Positions 27,931 to 36,630 of a stretch of 64,000 bases of DNA are shown piece after piece; position 1 is the stretch's first letter, and each line of letters starts with the position of its first letter. The stretch spans positions 50,829-114,828 of the forward strand of contig VGZA01000010.1 of assembly GCA_016872775.1 (NCBI GenBank), written 5' to 3'. The notes below the pieces were generated by a model, which worked only from the letters and a program-made list of their open reading frames with translations, was not told the origin of the DNA and searched no databases. The stretch is from Planctomycetota bacterium. Its GTDB lineage: Bacteria > Planctomycetota > Planctomycetia > Pirellulales > Pirellulaceae. The position numbers and the translations under genes are program-made.

Positions 27931-28989
27931 GTGGCGCACCCCACCGATTTTGATCCGTACTTCGAATGGCTTGGAATTTCGCCGGCCGACCGGCCCCTGG
28001 ATCACTACCGACTGCTCGGCCTGCCTCACTTCGAATCGGATCTTGCGCGGATTGAGCGTCATGCCGACGAACGTATGGCGAAGGTGCGCCGCTCCCAGAC
28101 TGGACCGCGCGGTGTCTGGAGCCAGCACATTCTCAACGAGCTTTCAAGTGCTCGCGGATGCCTGACCCACCGCGAAACGAAGCTGACCTATGACGCCGCG
28201 CTGCACGGCATCCTCAGTGCGAGCCAGCCCGTGCCAGAAAGCGCCGACGTGCTCATTCCACCACCGGCGCCATCGTGGGAGATCGATCCTATCGCGTCAG
28301 CTCCCGTCACTCCTGCGCTGGTGGTCATTCGCGATCTGAACAATGACCTGGATTCCCCTGCGCGTTCGCCGACACCGGCCGCCGGTAAGTGGATTCCGGT
28401 CGTCGTCGCGCTTGTGGTGGTGGCAGCGGGCCTCATACTCTTCGCGGTCCTGCTGGGCCGCAAGTCAGACCCGCGCGATCGAAACTCATCGGGTGCCGAC
28501 GTGTCGAGCCGACCCCGCGTCGGTTCCGACGTCACAAAAGAACGCAGAACCAAAGCACCGGAGAACGATTCCGATCCGAACCTTGTGCGTCCCCTGGCCA
28601 ATGGAAAACTGGATTTCCCCGTCACGCTCGCGCAACTGCACGGCGAATCGCTTGCGGTCGAAGTTCAGCATGGCCGCAGCGTGGTCGCGGGATGGAAGTC
28701 GACGCAAGAGTATCTGGAGTGGACGTTTCGGGTGGAGAAGCCCGGCGTATTTCGCGTGCGCGTCCACTACACGGCAACCGAACCGATGCACGGAGGGCGC
28801 ATGATGGTGTCGGTGGGTGAAAGTCGTAAAGGCTGTGATGTGCGATCCTCGGAGGAAAACGAGTTTCACTATGAGGAGTTTTATCTGGCGGTACGCCGCT
28901 CGGGCGAAAACCGCTTGACGGTGCGCGCGGAATCGGTGCCTGGCCCGGAATTCCTGGTCTTGGAGCGGATCGAATTCCTCCCGCGGTGA
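27931..28989 (+). CDS. Planctomycete J-like membrane protein with C-terminal carbohydrate-binding-like domain
   Basis: 352 residues from the GTG at 27931, seven bases after the response-regulator stop. The N-terminal 80 residues (FDPYFEWLGISPADRPLDHYRLLGL ... LTHRETKLTYDAAL, shown in part) follow the DnaJ-like pattern of a planctomycete-specific domain, without the HPD tripeptide. One membrane helix sits near residues 152-174. The extracytoplasmic C-terminus (230-352) is a beta-rich domain like those appended to glycosidases (EYLEWTFRVEKPGVFRVRVHY, FLVLERIEFLP). It could link cytoplasmic and external surfaces. Its place directly after the two-component pair suggests joint expression, but its function is unknown. 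Confidence 0.72.
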   Translation: MAHPTDFDPYFEWLGISPADRPLDHYRLLGLPHFESDLARIERHADERMAKVRRSQTGPRGVWSQHILNELSSARGCLTHRETKLTYDAALHGILSASQPVPESADVLIPPPAPSWEIDPIASAPVTPALVVIRDLNNDLDSPARSPTPAAGKWIPVVVALVVVAAGLILFAVLLGRKSDPRDRNSSGADVSSRPRVGSDVTKERRTKAPENDSDPNLVRPLANGKLDFPVTLAQLHGESLAVEVQHGRSVVAGWKSTQEYLEWTFRVEKPGVFRVRVHYTATEPMHGGRMMVSVGESRKGCDVRSSEENEFHYEEFYLAVRRSGENRLTVRAESVPGPEFLVLERIEFLPR

Positions 28990-29099
28990 GAGCCGGTTGC
29001 GAATGCGATTCGCCTTCCCGCCGCTGCCAAACGGCGGCGATTTTGTTAGACTGACGCCCTCCCCCGCTCGATTTCTTTTCACCGGCGAGGAACCCTCCC

Positions 29100-30155
29100 A
29101 TGGCGGATCGAAGATCGCTCCGATTGACCGACGCTTCCCCGTCCCTCGATCTTGATCGACGGGCATTGTTCGCCTACTCGGCGCTGCTCGGCGGCGCGAT
29201 GGTCGCCCCAGGCAGCGTTGCGGCGGTCGCGGGCGACGCGGAGCGCCCGGCACCCCGAGCCCGACCGGCCGTCGTGCAGAAACGCAAATATGAAATGAAG
29301 AAGTCGATCAACATGTGGGCGTTTCCGTACCCGCAGAAATGGTCGCTCAAGGATTGCCTGCAGCTTGCCAGGGACGCCGGGTTCGACGGCGTGGAGATTA
29401 ATTTTGCCCTGGAAGGAGAGTTTTCCAGCGAATCGTCCGAGTCGGACATTCGCGCCATCGGTCAATTGGCGCGCCAGGTCGGCATCGAGATCAGTGGCGT
29501 CTGTTCGTTTTTGTTCTGGCCCTATTCGATGTCGCACAATGATCCGCAGAAACGGCAGAAAGGAATCGAACTGGCGCGCAAGATGATCCAGGCGACGCAT
29601 TGGCTGGGAATTGACAACCTGCTGGTCGTTCCCGGCGCGGTCTACGCGCCCTGGGTCGAGAACTACGATCCCGTCCCCAACGACGTCTGCGAGCAGCGGG
29701 CGCGCGAGGTGGTGCGCGGATTGATTCCGTTCGCGGAGAAAGCCGGCGTCTCGATCAATATCGAGAACATCTTCATGAACGGATTCCTGTTCAGCCCTCA
29801 GGAGATGGTGAGTTTTGTCGACAGCTTCCAGAGCCGGCATGTACAGATCCACTTCGACACGGGAAATATCATGCATTATCAATTTCCCGAGCACTGGGTG
29901 CCGATCCTCGGCAACCGTATCAAGAACATTCACTTCAAGGAATGGGATAAGCGCGGTCAAGAGTTCAATCTGCACACATTTCGCACGCTGCTGGACGGCA
30001 CGACGAATTGGCCGGCGGTGATCGCCGCGTTGGATGCGATCGGCTATCGGGGATTCCTGACGTTTGAATATTTCCATCCGTTCCAGCATTTTCCGGAGGC
30101 GCTGATCTATCAGGCGTCCGACGCGTTGGATTGGATGCTGGGAGCCAAGAGTTGA
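29100..30155 (+). CDS. Secreted sugar phosphate isomerase/epimerase (AP-endonuclease-2 TIM barrel)
   Basis: 351 residues. The N-terminus LDRRALFAYSALLGGAMVAP is a twin-arginine-like signal. The TIM barrel spans about 65-345, with the metal-binding residues of the xylose-isomerase-like superfamily: Glu in INIENIFM, Asp in IHFDTGN, His in IKNIHFKEW and Glu in FLTFEYF. Members include hydroxypyruvate isomerase, inosose and tagatose epimerases; the substrate cannot be chosen here. The gene overlaps an in-frame extension of the next gene but ends 50 bp before that gene's likely start. Confidence 0.87.
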   Translation: MADRRSLRLTDASPSLDLDRRALFAYSALLGGAMVAPGSVAAVAGDAERPAPRARPAVVQKRKYEMKKSINMWAFPYPQKWSLKDCLQLARDAGFDGVEINFALEGEFSSESSESDIRAIGQLARQVGIEISGVCSFLFWPYSMSHNDPQKRQKGIELARKMIQATHWLGIDNLLVVPGAVYAPWVENYDPVPNDVCEQRAREVVRGLIPFAEKAGVSINIENIFMNGFLFSPQEMVSFVDSFQSRHVQIHFDTGNIMHYQFPEHWVPILGNRIKNIHFKEWDKRGQEFNLHTFRTLLDGTTNWPAVIAALDAIGYRGFLTFEYFHPFQHFPEALIYQASDALDWMLGAKS

Positions 30156-30205
30156 CGAGTGCACTGGTACCACTCATCCTGCCCCAGGCGCCGTTGCCGT
30201 CCGCA

Positions 30206-32704
30206 ATGCGCCCCGAGATTCTGGCTCCCGCCGGGGACTGGGATTGCCTGCGCGCGGCGGTGGAGAACGGCGCGGATGCGGTCTACTTCGGACTTCAATC
30301 GGGCTTTAATGCCCGAGCGCGCGCCGCGAATTTCGCCGCCGAAGAATTGCCGGCGGTCGCGGACTACCTGCATCGCCGGTCGGTCCGCGGGTACGTTACG
30401 CTGAATACACTGATCTTCAGCGACGAACTGCCACGCGCGGAATCGACGGTGCGGCAGGTTGCCGAATCGGGAATCGACGCCGTGCTTGTGCAGGACCTGG
30501 GACTGGCCCGACTGATTCGCGCCGTAGCGCCGCGACTCCCCATTCACGCCTCCACCCAAATGACGCTCAGCAGCGCCGAATGCCTGGAAGTCGCGCGGCG
30601 ATTGGGACTCGACCGCGTCGTGCTGCCGCGCGAATTGTCCGTCGACGAAATCGCGGCGATCCACGCCGCTTCTGACCTGACGCTCGAAGCGTTCGTCCAT
30701 GGCGCACTCTGCGTCGCCTATTCGGGACAGTGCCTGACCAGCGAGTCTCTGGGAGGCAGGAGTGCCAACCGCGGCCAGTGCGCACAGGCCTGCCGGTTGC
30801 CGTACGACATCATTCGGGATCGTCAGCCCGTCGACACCGGCACGATGAAGTACCTGCTCAGTCCCCAGGATCTCGCGGGCTTTGAATTGATACCCGCATT
30901 GATTCGCGCGGGGGTGCGTTCGCTGAAGATCGAGGGTCGCTTGAAGACCCCCGAGTATGTCGCCAATGTGACGCAGCATTATCGCCGCGCCGTCGATCTG
31001 GCGATGGCGGGCGAACCGGTTCGCTTCACGCCGCGACAGATCGAGGAACTGGAACTGTCGTTTTCCCGCGGCTTTTCGCCGGGATGGCTCGAGGGCTGCG
31101 ATCACAAACGGCTGGTGCCGGGAGAAAGTTCCTCCAAACGGGGCGTTCGTCTCGGCACCGTACTCGCCATCCGCGGCGATCGCGTCCGTATTCGACTGAT
31201 CGGTTCCGTCAAACGGGGCGACGGCCTGTCGTTCGATTGCGGTCGACCTGTCGACGATTCCCAGGGTGGGCGGGTGTACGAACTGTTTCGAGACGGAAAG
31301 CCGGTCGCGGGCCCGATGGAAGGCGGTGAAGTGGAAATGGCATTCGCACGCGATGCGCTCGATTGGGATGAGATCTGGCCGGGCCAGGCCGTCTGGAAAA
31401 CCGACGATCCTGAGCTCACCAGTCGCCTGCGCAAGACATTCACGCAGCGCCAGACGCTGCGGCAGGTTCCCGTCGATATCGTGGTCGAAGCGGCCGTCGG
31501 CGAATGCCTCAAGCTGGCCGCGGTTGCGGGAAACGGCGCTCGTTGCGAATTCCAATCGGATTCGCCGCTTGCCGAAGCGCGTCGGCATCCCCTGGCGGTC
31601 GAACAGTTGCGACAACAATTCGATCGACTGGGGGGAACGCTGTACCAGCTGCGGGACCTGCGGGCGACAATCGTCGGCGCGCCGATGGTTCCGTTCAGCG
31701 TCTTGGGCCGGATGCGGCACCGGCTGGTGGAGGAACTCGATCGCGCCGCCGTCACGAAACCCTGGCCGGCAACCGCCAACAACGTATTGCCGGTTCTGCG
31801 AGCCAATCTGCAGCTCGACCACCCAACGGTCGCCGTCGATCGTGCGCCGCAGCTCCACGTACTATGCCGTTCGTTGTCGCAGCTGCGCACCGTCCTGCGG
31901 CTCGGCGCCAGCACTGTTTACGTCGACTTCCAGGACCTGCGCGAATACCGTGAAGCGACCGACCTGGCGCAGGCCGCAGGCGCGGAGATTCTGCTGGCGA
32001 CGCCTCGCATTCAGAAACCGGGTGAAATGGGCATTTTTCGCATGCTCGCCAAGCGCGAAGCCGCCGGGATCCTCGCGCGGAATCTGGCGGGAATCGATTT
32101 CTTCGTCAACGCGGGTCGGAAAGTTGTTGCTGATTTTTCCCTGAATGTTACCAATGAACTGGCCGCGGAGTGGCTGATCGAATTGGGAGTGCGCAGAATG
32201 ACCGCTTCCTACGATCTGAATCGCGACCAATTGCTGACCTTGGCCTCCGCTATTCCCAGCTCCTGGCTGGAGGTCGTGGTGCACCAGCATATGCCGATGT
32301 TCCATATGGAGCACTGCGTGTTCTGTGCCGTGATTTCGCCCGGCACCAATAAGACCAACTGCGGCCGGCCGTGCGACGTGCACGAAGTGAAGCTGCGCGA
32401 CCGGATCGGAATGGAGCATTCACTTCGAGCCGACGTGGGCTGCAGGAACACGCTGTTCAATGCGGTGCCGCAAAGCGCCGCGGAAGTGCTCCCCCAACTT
32501 GCCTCGCTGGGAATTCGCGATTTCCGCATCGAGTTGTTGAACGATGACCCGGTGGAAATCGCACGCACGATGGAACTCTATCGCGAACTGCTCGCCGGCC
32601 GCGTGAGCGGTCGGGCGGTCTGGAGTTCCCTGCGAGCCAGCAATCGCGTCGGTGTGACACGCGGTACGCTCGAAGAACGCCGCGATCCCCTGGCGATCTT
32701 GTGA
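30206..32704 (+). CDS. U32-family protein, RlhA-like
   Basis: 832 residues from the ATG at 30206; frames starting at 30131 would run through the end of the preceding gene. The N-terminus MRPEILAPAGDW is invariant in U32 proteins and EAFVHGALCVAYSGQCLTS matches the U32 signature. Cysteines in GALC, GQC, RGQCAQAC and further on suit a [4Fe-4S] cluster, as known for TrhP, RlhA and UbiU/V. Total length and the long insert before the second U32-like segment (with CVFC and CGRPCDVHE cysteines) fit the DUF3656-containing RlhA/YdcP group, which hydroxylates 23S rRNA. Although named peptidases, these proteins act in prephenate-dependent RNA hydroxylation. Confidence 0.85.
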   Translation: MRPEILAPAGDWDCLRAAVENGADAVYFGLQSGFNARARAANFAAEELPAVADYLHRRSVRGYVTLNTLIFSDELPRAESTVRQVAESGIDAVLVQDLGLARLIRAVAPRLPIHASTQMTLSSAECLEVARRLGLDRVVLPRELSVDEIAAIHAASDLTLEAFVHGALCVAYSGQCLTSESLGGRSANRGQCAQACRLPYDIIRDRQPVDTGTMKYLLSPQDLAGFELIPALIRAGVRSLKIEGRLKTPEYVANVTQHYRRAVDLAMAGEPVRFTPRQIEELELSFSRGFSPGWLEGCDHKRLVPGESSSKRGVRLGTVLAIRGDRVRIRLIGSVKRGDGLSFDCGRPVDDSQGGRVYELFRDGKPVAGPMEGGEVEMAFARDALDWDEIWPGQAVWKTDDPELTSRLRKTFTQRQTLRQVPVDIVVEAAVGECLKLAAVAGNGARCEFQSDSPLAEARRHPLAVEQLRQQFDRLGGTLYQLRDLRATIVGAPMVPFSVLGRMRHRLVEELDRAAVTKPWPATANNVLPVLRANLQLDHPTVAVDRAPQLHVLCRSLSQLRTVLRLGASTVYVDFQDLREYREATDLAQAAGAEILLATPRIQKPGEMGIFRMLAKREAAGILARNLAGIDFFVNAGRKVVADFSLNVTNELAAEWLIELGVRRMTASYDLNRDQLLTLASAIPSSWLEVVVHQHMPMFHMEHCVFCAVISPGTNKTNCGRPCDVHEVKLRDRIGMEHSLRADVGCRNTLFNAVPQSAAEVLPQLASLGIRDFRIELLNDDPVEIARTMELYRELLAGRVSGRAVWSSLRASNRVGVTRGTLEERRDPLAIL

Positions 32705-32709
32705 TCGCG

Positions 32710-32793
32710 CCGGGTGCAACCCGGTGCCAGTGCCACCCGGCTCGAAACAAGTTCGTGCTACGTTCGGACTTCTCGAAACACGTTTGCGCTACG
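32710..32793. repeat. Hairpin and diverged CTCGAAAC repeat after the U32 gene
   Basis: CCGGGT-GCA-ACCCGG (32710-32724) is a perfect 6-bp hairpin six bases after the U32 stop. It is followed by CCACCCGG and by two diverged half-copies of the palindromic repeat seen elsewhere (CTCGAAACAAGTTCGTGCTAC and CTCGAAACACGTTTGCGCTAC, given here without the spacer). It may end both convergent transcription units. No poly-U tract follows. Confidence 0.55.
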
Positions 32794-32805
32794 ATGGACG
32801 AACGC

Positions 32806-34269
32806 TCATGCCAGCAGGCGGCTCACGACCGATCCCGCGACGTCTGTCAGTCGGACGTCGAGTCCTCGATGACGGTAGGTGAGTCGTTTGTGGTCAAGTC
32901 CGAATAGGTGGAGCAGGGTGGCGTGAAAGTCATGAGTATGAACGCCGTTCTCGGCGATTCGCCAACCAATTTCGTCACTACTGCCAAAGACTTGTCCACC
33001 CCGGATTCCGCCGCCCGCCATCCAGATGCTGAAGCAATGCGGATGGTGATCCCGTCCCGCGTCGCGCCCCGACGATGCGTTTTCGGTGATCGCCGTGCGA
33101 CCAAATTCGGTTCCCCAGACGACGAGCGTCGATTCGAGCATACCTCGAGCCTTGAGATCGTTAATCAACGCCGCAATCGGCTGATCGACTTCTCGGCATT
33201 GAGCGCGAATGTCGGCGTCGAGTTTCTTGTGATGATCCCAAGTGCGCTGGAACAACGTGACAAACCGCACACCCCGCTCCACCATCCGTCGTGCGAGCAG
33301 GCAGTTTCTGGAGAAAACACCTTGCTGTCCGGGCCGTTCCAGTCCGTACGACTGCAGCGTCGCCTGTGTTTCGCCCGAGATGTCGATCAGTTCCGGAGCG
33401 GATGACTGCATCTGAAACGCGAGTTCGTAGGCGGCGATGCGCGTCTCCAGTTCGGGATCAATGCTCTGAGCCCCACGAATCCGGTTCAACTGTTCGATCG
33501 CATCCAACTGCGCGCGGTGGGCGCGAGGCGCGATATCGGCGGGAGTCTGCAAATTCAGAATCGGTTCGCCCTGGCCGCGGAGCAGCATCCCCTGATAGCG
33601 GCCTGGCAGGTATCCATTGCCCCAGGCCATCGCGCGAGCCACCGGTCCGCGGTGGTTGATCAGCGCCACGAATCCTGGAAGTTCGTGGGACGGATTGCCC
33701 AGCCCGTAGGTCAGCCATGCCCCCAGGCTTGGTCGGCCGGGCTGGTCGCGTCCCGTGAGCATTTCCAGCTCACCGGGCGCGTGGTCGAATGCCGCGTGAT
33801 GCATGGAGCGGATCAGGGCGATATCGTCGGCGCAGGATCCAATTCCCGGCAGCAATTCGGAGAACGACGTCCCACATTCGCCGCGAGGATGAAACGCATA
33901 CGGGCTGGCCATCAACACCGATTGCTGCGGCTTGACGAACGAAAATCGCACTCCTTGCAGGAACGACGGTGGAATCGGCTGTCCATCCAGTTCCCGAAGC
34001 CGCGGTTTCGGATCAAAAAGATCCAAGTGACTGGTCCCGCCAGCCAGAAAGATGAAGATGCAATGCCGCGCACGCGGCTCGTGGTGCGGACCGGGTTGTG
34101 CTCCGGGCACCAGGGCGGTTGGGGATGCGAGCGGCGCGGAAGCCAGCAGTCCTTCCTGTCGAAGCAGCGTCGCGAGCGCCAGAAATCCCGCGCCACCGCC
34201 AACACGCGTGAAGAAATTCCGCCGAGTCAGCAACGGCGATGGCATCCTATGATCGTTCGTCCCTGCCAT
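32806..34269 (-). CDS. DUF1501 secreted protein
   Basis: 487 residues. The twin-arginine motif is LTRRNFFTRVGGG near residue 15. DUF1501 landmarks are IFLAGGTSHLDLFDPKP, ALIRSMHHAAFDHAPGE, FVTLFQRTWDHH, LVVWGTEFGRTAI and GRDHHPHCFSIWMAGGG. The C-terminal DFHATLLHLFGLDHKRLTYRHRG is characteristic of the subgroup paired with PSCyt/PSD1 proteins. It starts four bases after the stop of that cytochrome gene, and the two are almost certainly coexpressed and exported together. The biochemical role of the pair is unknown; polymer or sulfated-glycan breakdown is often suggested. Confidence 0.93.
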   Translation of the reverse strand: MAGTNDHRMPSPLLTRRNFFTRVGGGAGFLALATLLRQEGLLASAPLASPTALVPGAQPGPHHEPRARHCIFIFLAGGTSHLDLFDPKPRLRELDGQPIPPSFLQGVRFSFVKPQQSVLMASPYAFHPRGECGTSFSELLPGIGSCADDIALIRSMHHAAFDHAPGELEMLTGRDQPGRPSLGAWLTYGLGNPSHELPGFVALINHRGPVARAMAWGNGYLPGRYQGMLLRGQGEPILNLQTPADIAPRAHRAQLDAIEQLNRIRGAQSIDPELETRIAAYELAFQMQSSAPELIDISGETQATLQSYGLERPGQQGVFSRNCLLARRMVERGVRFVTLFQRTWDHHKKLDADIRAQCREVDQPIAALINDLKARGMLESTLVVWGTEFGRTAITENASSGRDAGRDHHPHCFSIWMAGGGIRGGQVFGSSDEIGWRIAENGVHTHDFHATLLHLFGLDHKRLTYRHRGLDVRLTDVAGSVVSRLLA

Positions 34270-34273
34270 CGCA

Positions 34274-36505
34274 TCACTCCCGTGTTATCGTCTCATCCAG
34301 GTTCAACATCGTTCGCGCGACGCCGGCCCATACCAGCGACTCGCTCGCGCCGGCTTCCTGCTGTTGTCGGACCAGTTGACGGATAATCTCTTCTTCCGCT
34401 GGTGACGGCGCGCGCCCCAGGCACCACTCGAACGCATGGCGAACCCTGCCGCTGTCGTCGGCGGTCGATTCCATCAGACGCTGTCCCAGGGCTCGACAAC
34501 ATTCGTCGATGGCGGGATCGTTCAGCAGCGTCAGCGCCTGCGTCGCTGTAATCGATCGATCGCGAACGATCGTACAAGCATTGCCATCCGGGCCGTCAAA
34601 GGCCGCGAACATCGGGTAGGGATACGTTCGCTGCATATGCACGTAGAGCCCGCGACGATACGGGCGACCGCTCGATTCCTGAAATCGCTCGTTCTTCAAT
34701 TCGTCCAAGTCCCGCAACACCTTCGGCAAGGTCGGTTGAATCGACGGACCGCCTAGGGACGTATCCAGTAATCCACTCGTCGCCAACGCAATGTCCCGTA
34801 CAATTTCCGCTTCCAGACGAATCCGGTTCTGCCGCCACAACAATCTGTTTTCCGGGTCGATTTCGGCATGGCCGGGTCGGTCGTTCGCCGACGATTGCCG
34901 ATAGCTGGACGAGACGACCAGCAATCGAATCAACGCCTTGCGACTCCAGGCGCCAGGGGTCGGAGCCGAAGACGGTTGCGTCGGCGTTGCGCTCGCACCA
35001 TTCACGTCGCCCGCGGAATCGACCACGTTGGCGAGAGGCAGGCCCGCAAATCGAGCGGCGAGCCAATCGATCAGCTCGGGATGACTGGGAGGCTCTCCTC
35101 TGAGCCCAAAATTTTCCGGTGTCGCGACCAGTCCTCTTGCGAACAGATGTTGCCATAGTTGGTTCACGGCAACGCGGCCCGTCAGCGGATGATGCGGGGA
35201 AACGAGCCAGCGGGCCAGGTCCAGACGGTCGGGTCGGGAATTTCGCATGAGCAGGTCGGGAAGAAACGCGGGCACACCAGGGTCCACCGGCGCTCCCAGT
35301 TCCAGGAAATTGCCACGCCGGTGCAGGCGCGTCGGCCGCTCCAGAAAACGCAGCGTGGGCGCGTCCTGGAACTGGTCGTCGTCCGTGCTGTTGAAGAATG
35401 CGTAAAGCTGGTAATATTCGCGCTGCGATACCGGATCGTATTTGTGCGAGTGACATTCGGCGCAATTCAGGGTCAGTCCCATCCAGACCGCGCCGGTGAC
35501 GGCAGTGCGGTCTTTGACCGCCTTTGTTCGAAACTCCTCTTTATCGGCACCGCCGGCGGAATTGTAGAGCGTGTTGCGATGGAAACCGGTGGCGACAAGA
35601 TTAGAGGATTCGGTCTGTTCGCGAAGGTCGCCGGCCAATTGCCAGACGGTGAATTCATCGAACCCCATGTCGTCGTTGATCGATCGAGTAACCCAGTCAC
35701 GAAATCGCCAGGCGTTCGGTCGTAGATTGTCGTTCTCGTAACCATCGCTCTCGGCGAACCGGGCCAGGTCGAGCCAATGTTTGCCCCAACGCTCGCCGAA
35801 GTGGTGGCTGGCGAGTAACCGATCCACCAGCCGCTCGCAATCGTCCGGTCCCGTGGCGTTCAGATACTCTTCGATTTCGTCCGCCGCGGGAGGCAGGCCC
35901 AGCAAATCCAGGTGCAGCCTGCGCAACAACATCGGACGATCGGCGTCACTGGCCGGATGCAGGCCTTGGCGGCGCTGGCGGTCCAATAGGAAACTGTCGA
36001 CGGCGCTACGCGGCCAGGCATCCCGCACCGCCGGAACCGCCGGCCGGTCGATGGGGCGAAAGGACCAGTGGGTGGACGCGACTTCCTGGCCAGCCAGGGC
36101 GTCCGGCCAGGGCGCGCCGGCGTCAATCCAACGGCGGAACCGTTCGATCTGTTCCGGTTCCAGCGACGATTCTCCCAGCGGCATGCGTCGCGCGTCGTCT
36201 TGGGAACGGAGCCGAGCGATGAGTTCACTGTTCTCACTGGAACCCGGCTGCAGGACCGGCCCGTTGTCGCCACCCAACAGTGTTGTCCGCCGCGTGTCGA
36301 GTCGCAGTCCGCCCTCGCGCTTTTCCTGGCCATGACAAGATACGCACCGCATCCGCAGCAATGGCAGGACATGGGAAGCAAATTCCTCCGGCAGAAACTC
36401 CGCTCCATTCCCGCCGGGATCCGCGGACACGATACCGCCCGCGATTGCGAAGGCGCCGATGGCAATGATCGCTGCGCAAAGGATCGCCTTTAATTGCGGT
36501 AACAT
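34274..36505 (-). CDS. PSCyt1/DUF1549/DUF1553 multidomain cytochrome-like protein
   Basis: 743 residues from the ATG at 36505; the 37 upstream codons come from intergenic repeat. A signal peptide (about 1-28) leads into the planctomycete cytochrome C domain with haem site CVSCH near residue 53, then DUF1549 with HFGERWGKHWLDLARFAESDGYE-type text (shown in part), a NCAECHSHKYDP motif and DUF1553 with FGLRGEPPSHPELIDWL and the RTYPYPMFAAFD segment. Compared with many relatives, the central part between DUF1549 and DUF1553 is short. It is transcribed with the DUF1501 gene. Electron transfer during external polymer oxidation is a guess from the haem motif. Confidence 0.93.
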   Translation of the reverse strand: MLPQLKAILCAAIIAIGAFAIAGGIVSADPGGNGAEFLPEEFASHVLPLLRMRCVSCHGQEKREGGLRLDTRRTTLLGGDNGPVLQPGSSENSELIARLRSQDDARRMPLGESSLEPEQIERFRRWIDAGAPWPDALAGQEVASTHWSFRPIDRPAVPAVRDAWPRSAVDSFLLDRQRRQGLHPASDADRPMLLRRLHLDLLGLPPAADEIEEYLNATGPDDCERLVDRLLASHHFGERWGKHWLDLARFAESDGYENDNLRPNAWRFRDWVTRSINDDMGFDEFTVWQLAGDLREQTESSNLVATGFHRNTLYNSAGGADKEEFRTKAVKDRTAVTGAVWMGLTLNCAECHSHKYDPVSQREYYQLYAFFNSTDDDQFQDAPTLRFLERPTRLHRRGNFLELGAPVDPGVPAFLPDLLMRNSRPDRLDLARWLVSPHHPLTGRVAVNQLWQHLFARGLVATPENFGLRGEPPSHPELIDWLAARFAGLPLANVVDSAGDVNGASATPTQPSSAPTPGAWSRKALIRLLVVSSSYRQSSANDRPGHAEIDPENRLLWRQNRIRLEAEIVRDIALATSGLLDTSLGGPSIQPTLPKVLRDLDELKNERFQESSGRPYRRGLYVHMQRTYPYPMFAAFDGPDGNACTIVRDRSITATQALTLLNDPAIDECCRALGQRLMESTADDSGRVRHAFEWCLGRAPSPAEEEIIRQLVRQQQEAGASESLVWAGVARTMLNLDETITRE

Positions 36506-36584
36506 CGGGTTGGGCAGGTGGTTGGAAACGGATGTCGAGATTGCGGTGATTCTATCCACACCCACCACGCGGAAGAAGTGCGTC

Positions 36585-36630
36585 GTAGCTCGAAACTTGT
36601 TTCGAGCTACGAACAAGTGTCGAGCTACGG
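36585..36630. repeat. 26-bp perfect palindrome with an extra half-repeat
   Basis: GTAGCTCGAAAC-TT-GTTTCGAGCTAC (36585-36610) is a perfect 12-bp inverted repeat, followed directly by GAACAAGTGTCGAGCTACGG, another half copy. The last CTAC supplies, on the minus strand, the TAG stop codon of the NHL gene. The copy at 3113-3130 and the diverged copies at 32740-32793 belong to the same family. Confidence 0.75.

Noticed and set aside
30110..31858. A 582-codon minus-strand open frame
   Set aside because: It is antisense to the U32 gene and has no family signature.
32710..32724. A rho-independent terminator after the U32 gene
   Set aside because: The hairpin is clear but no U-tract follows on either strand, so it is listed as a repeat.
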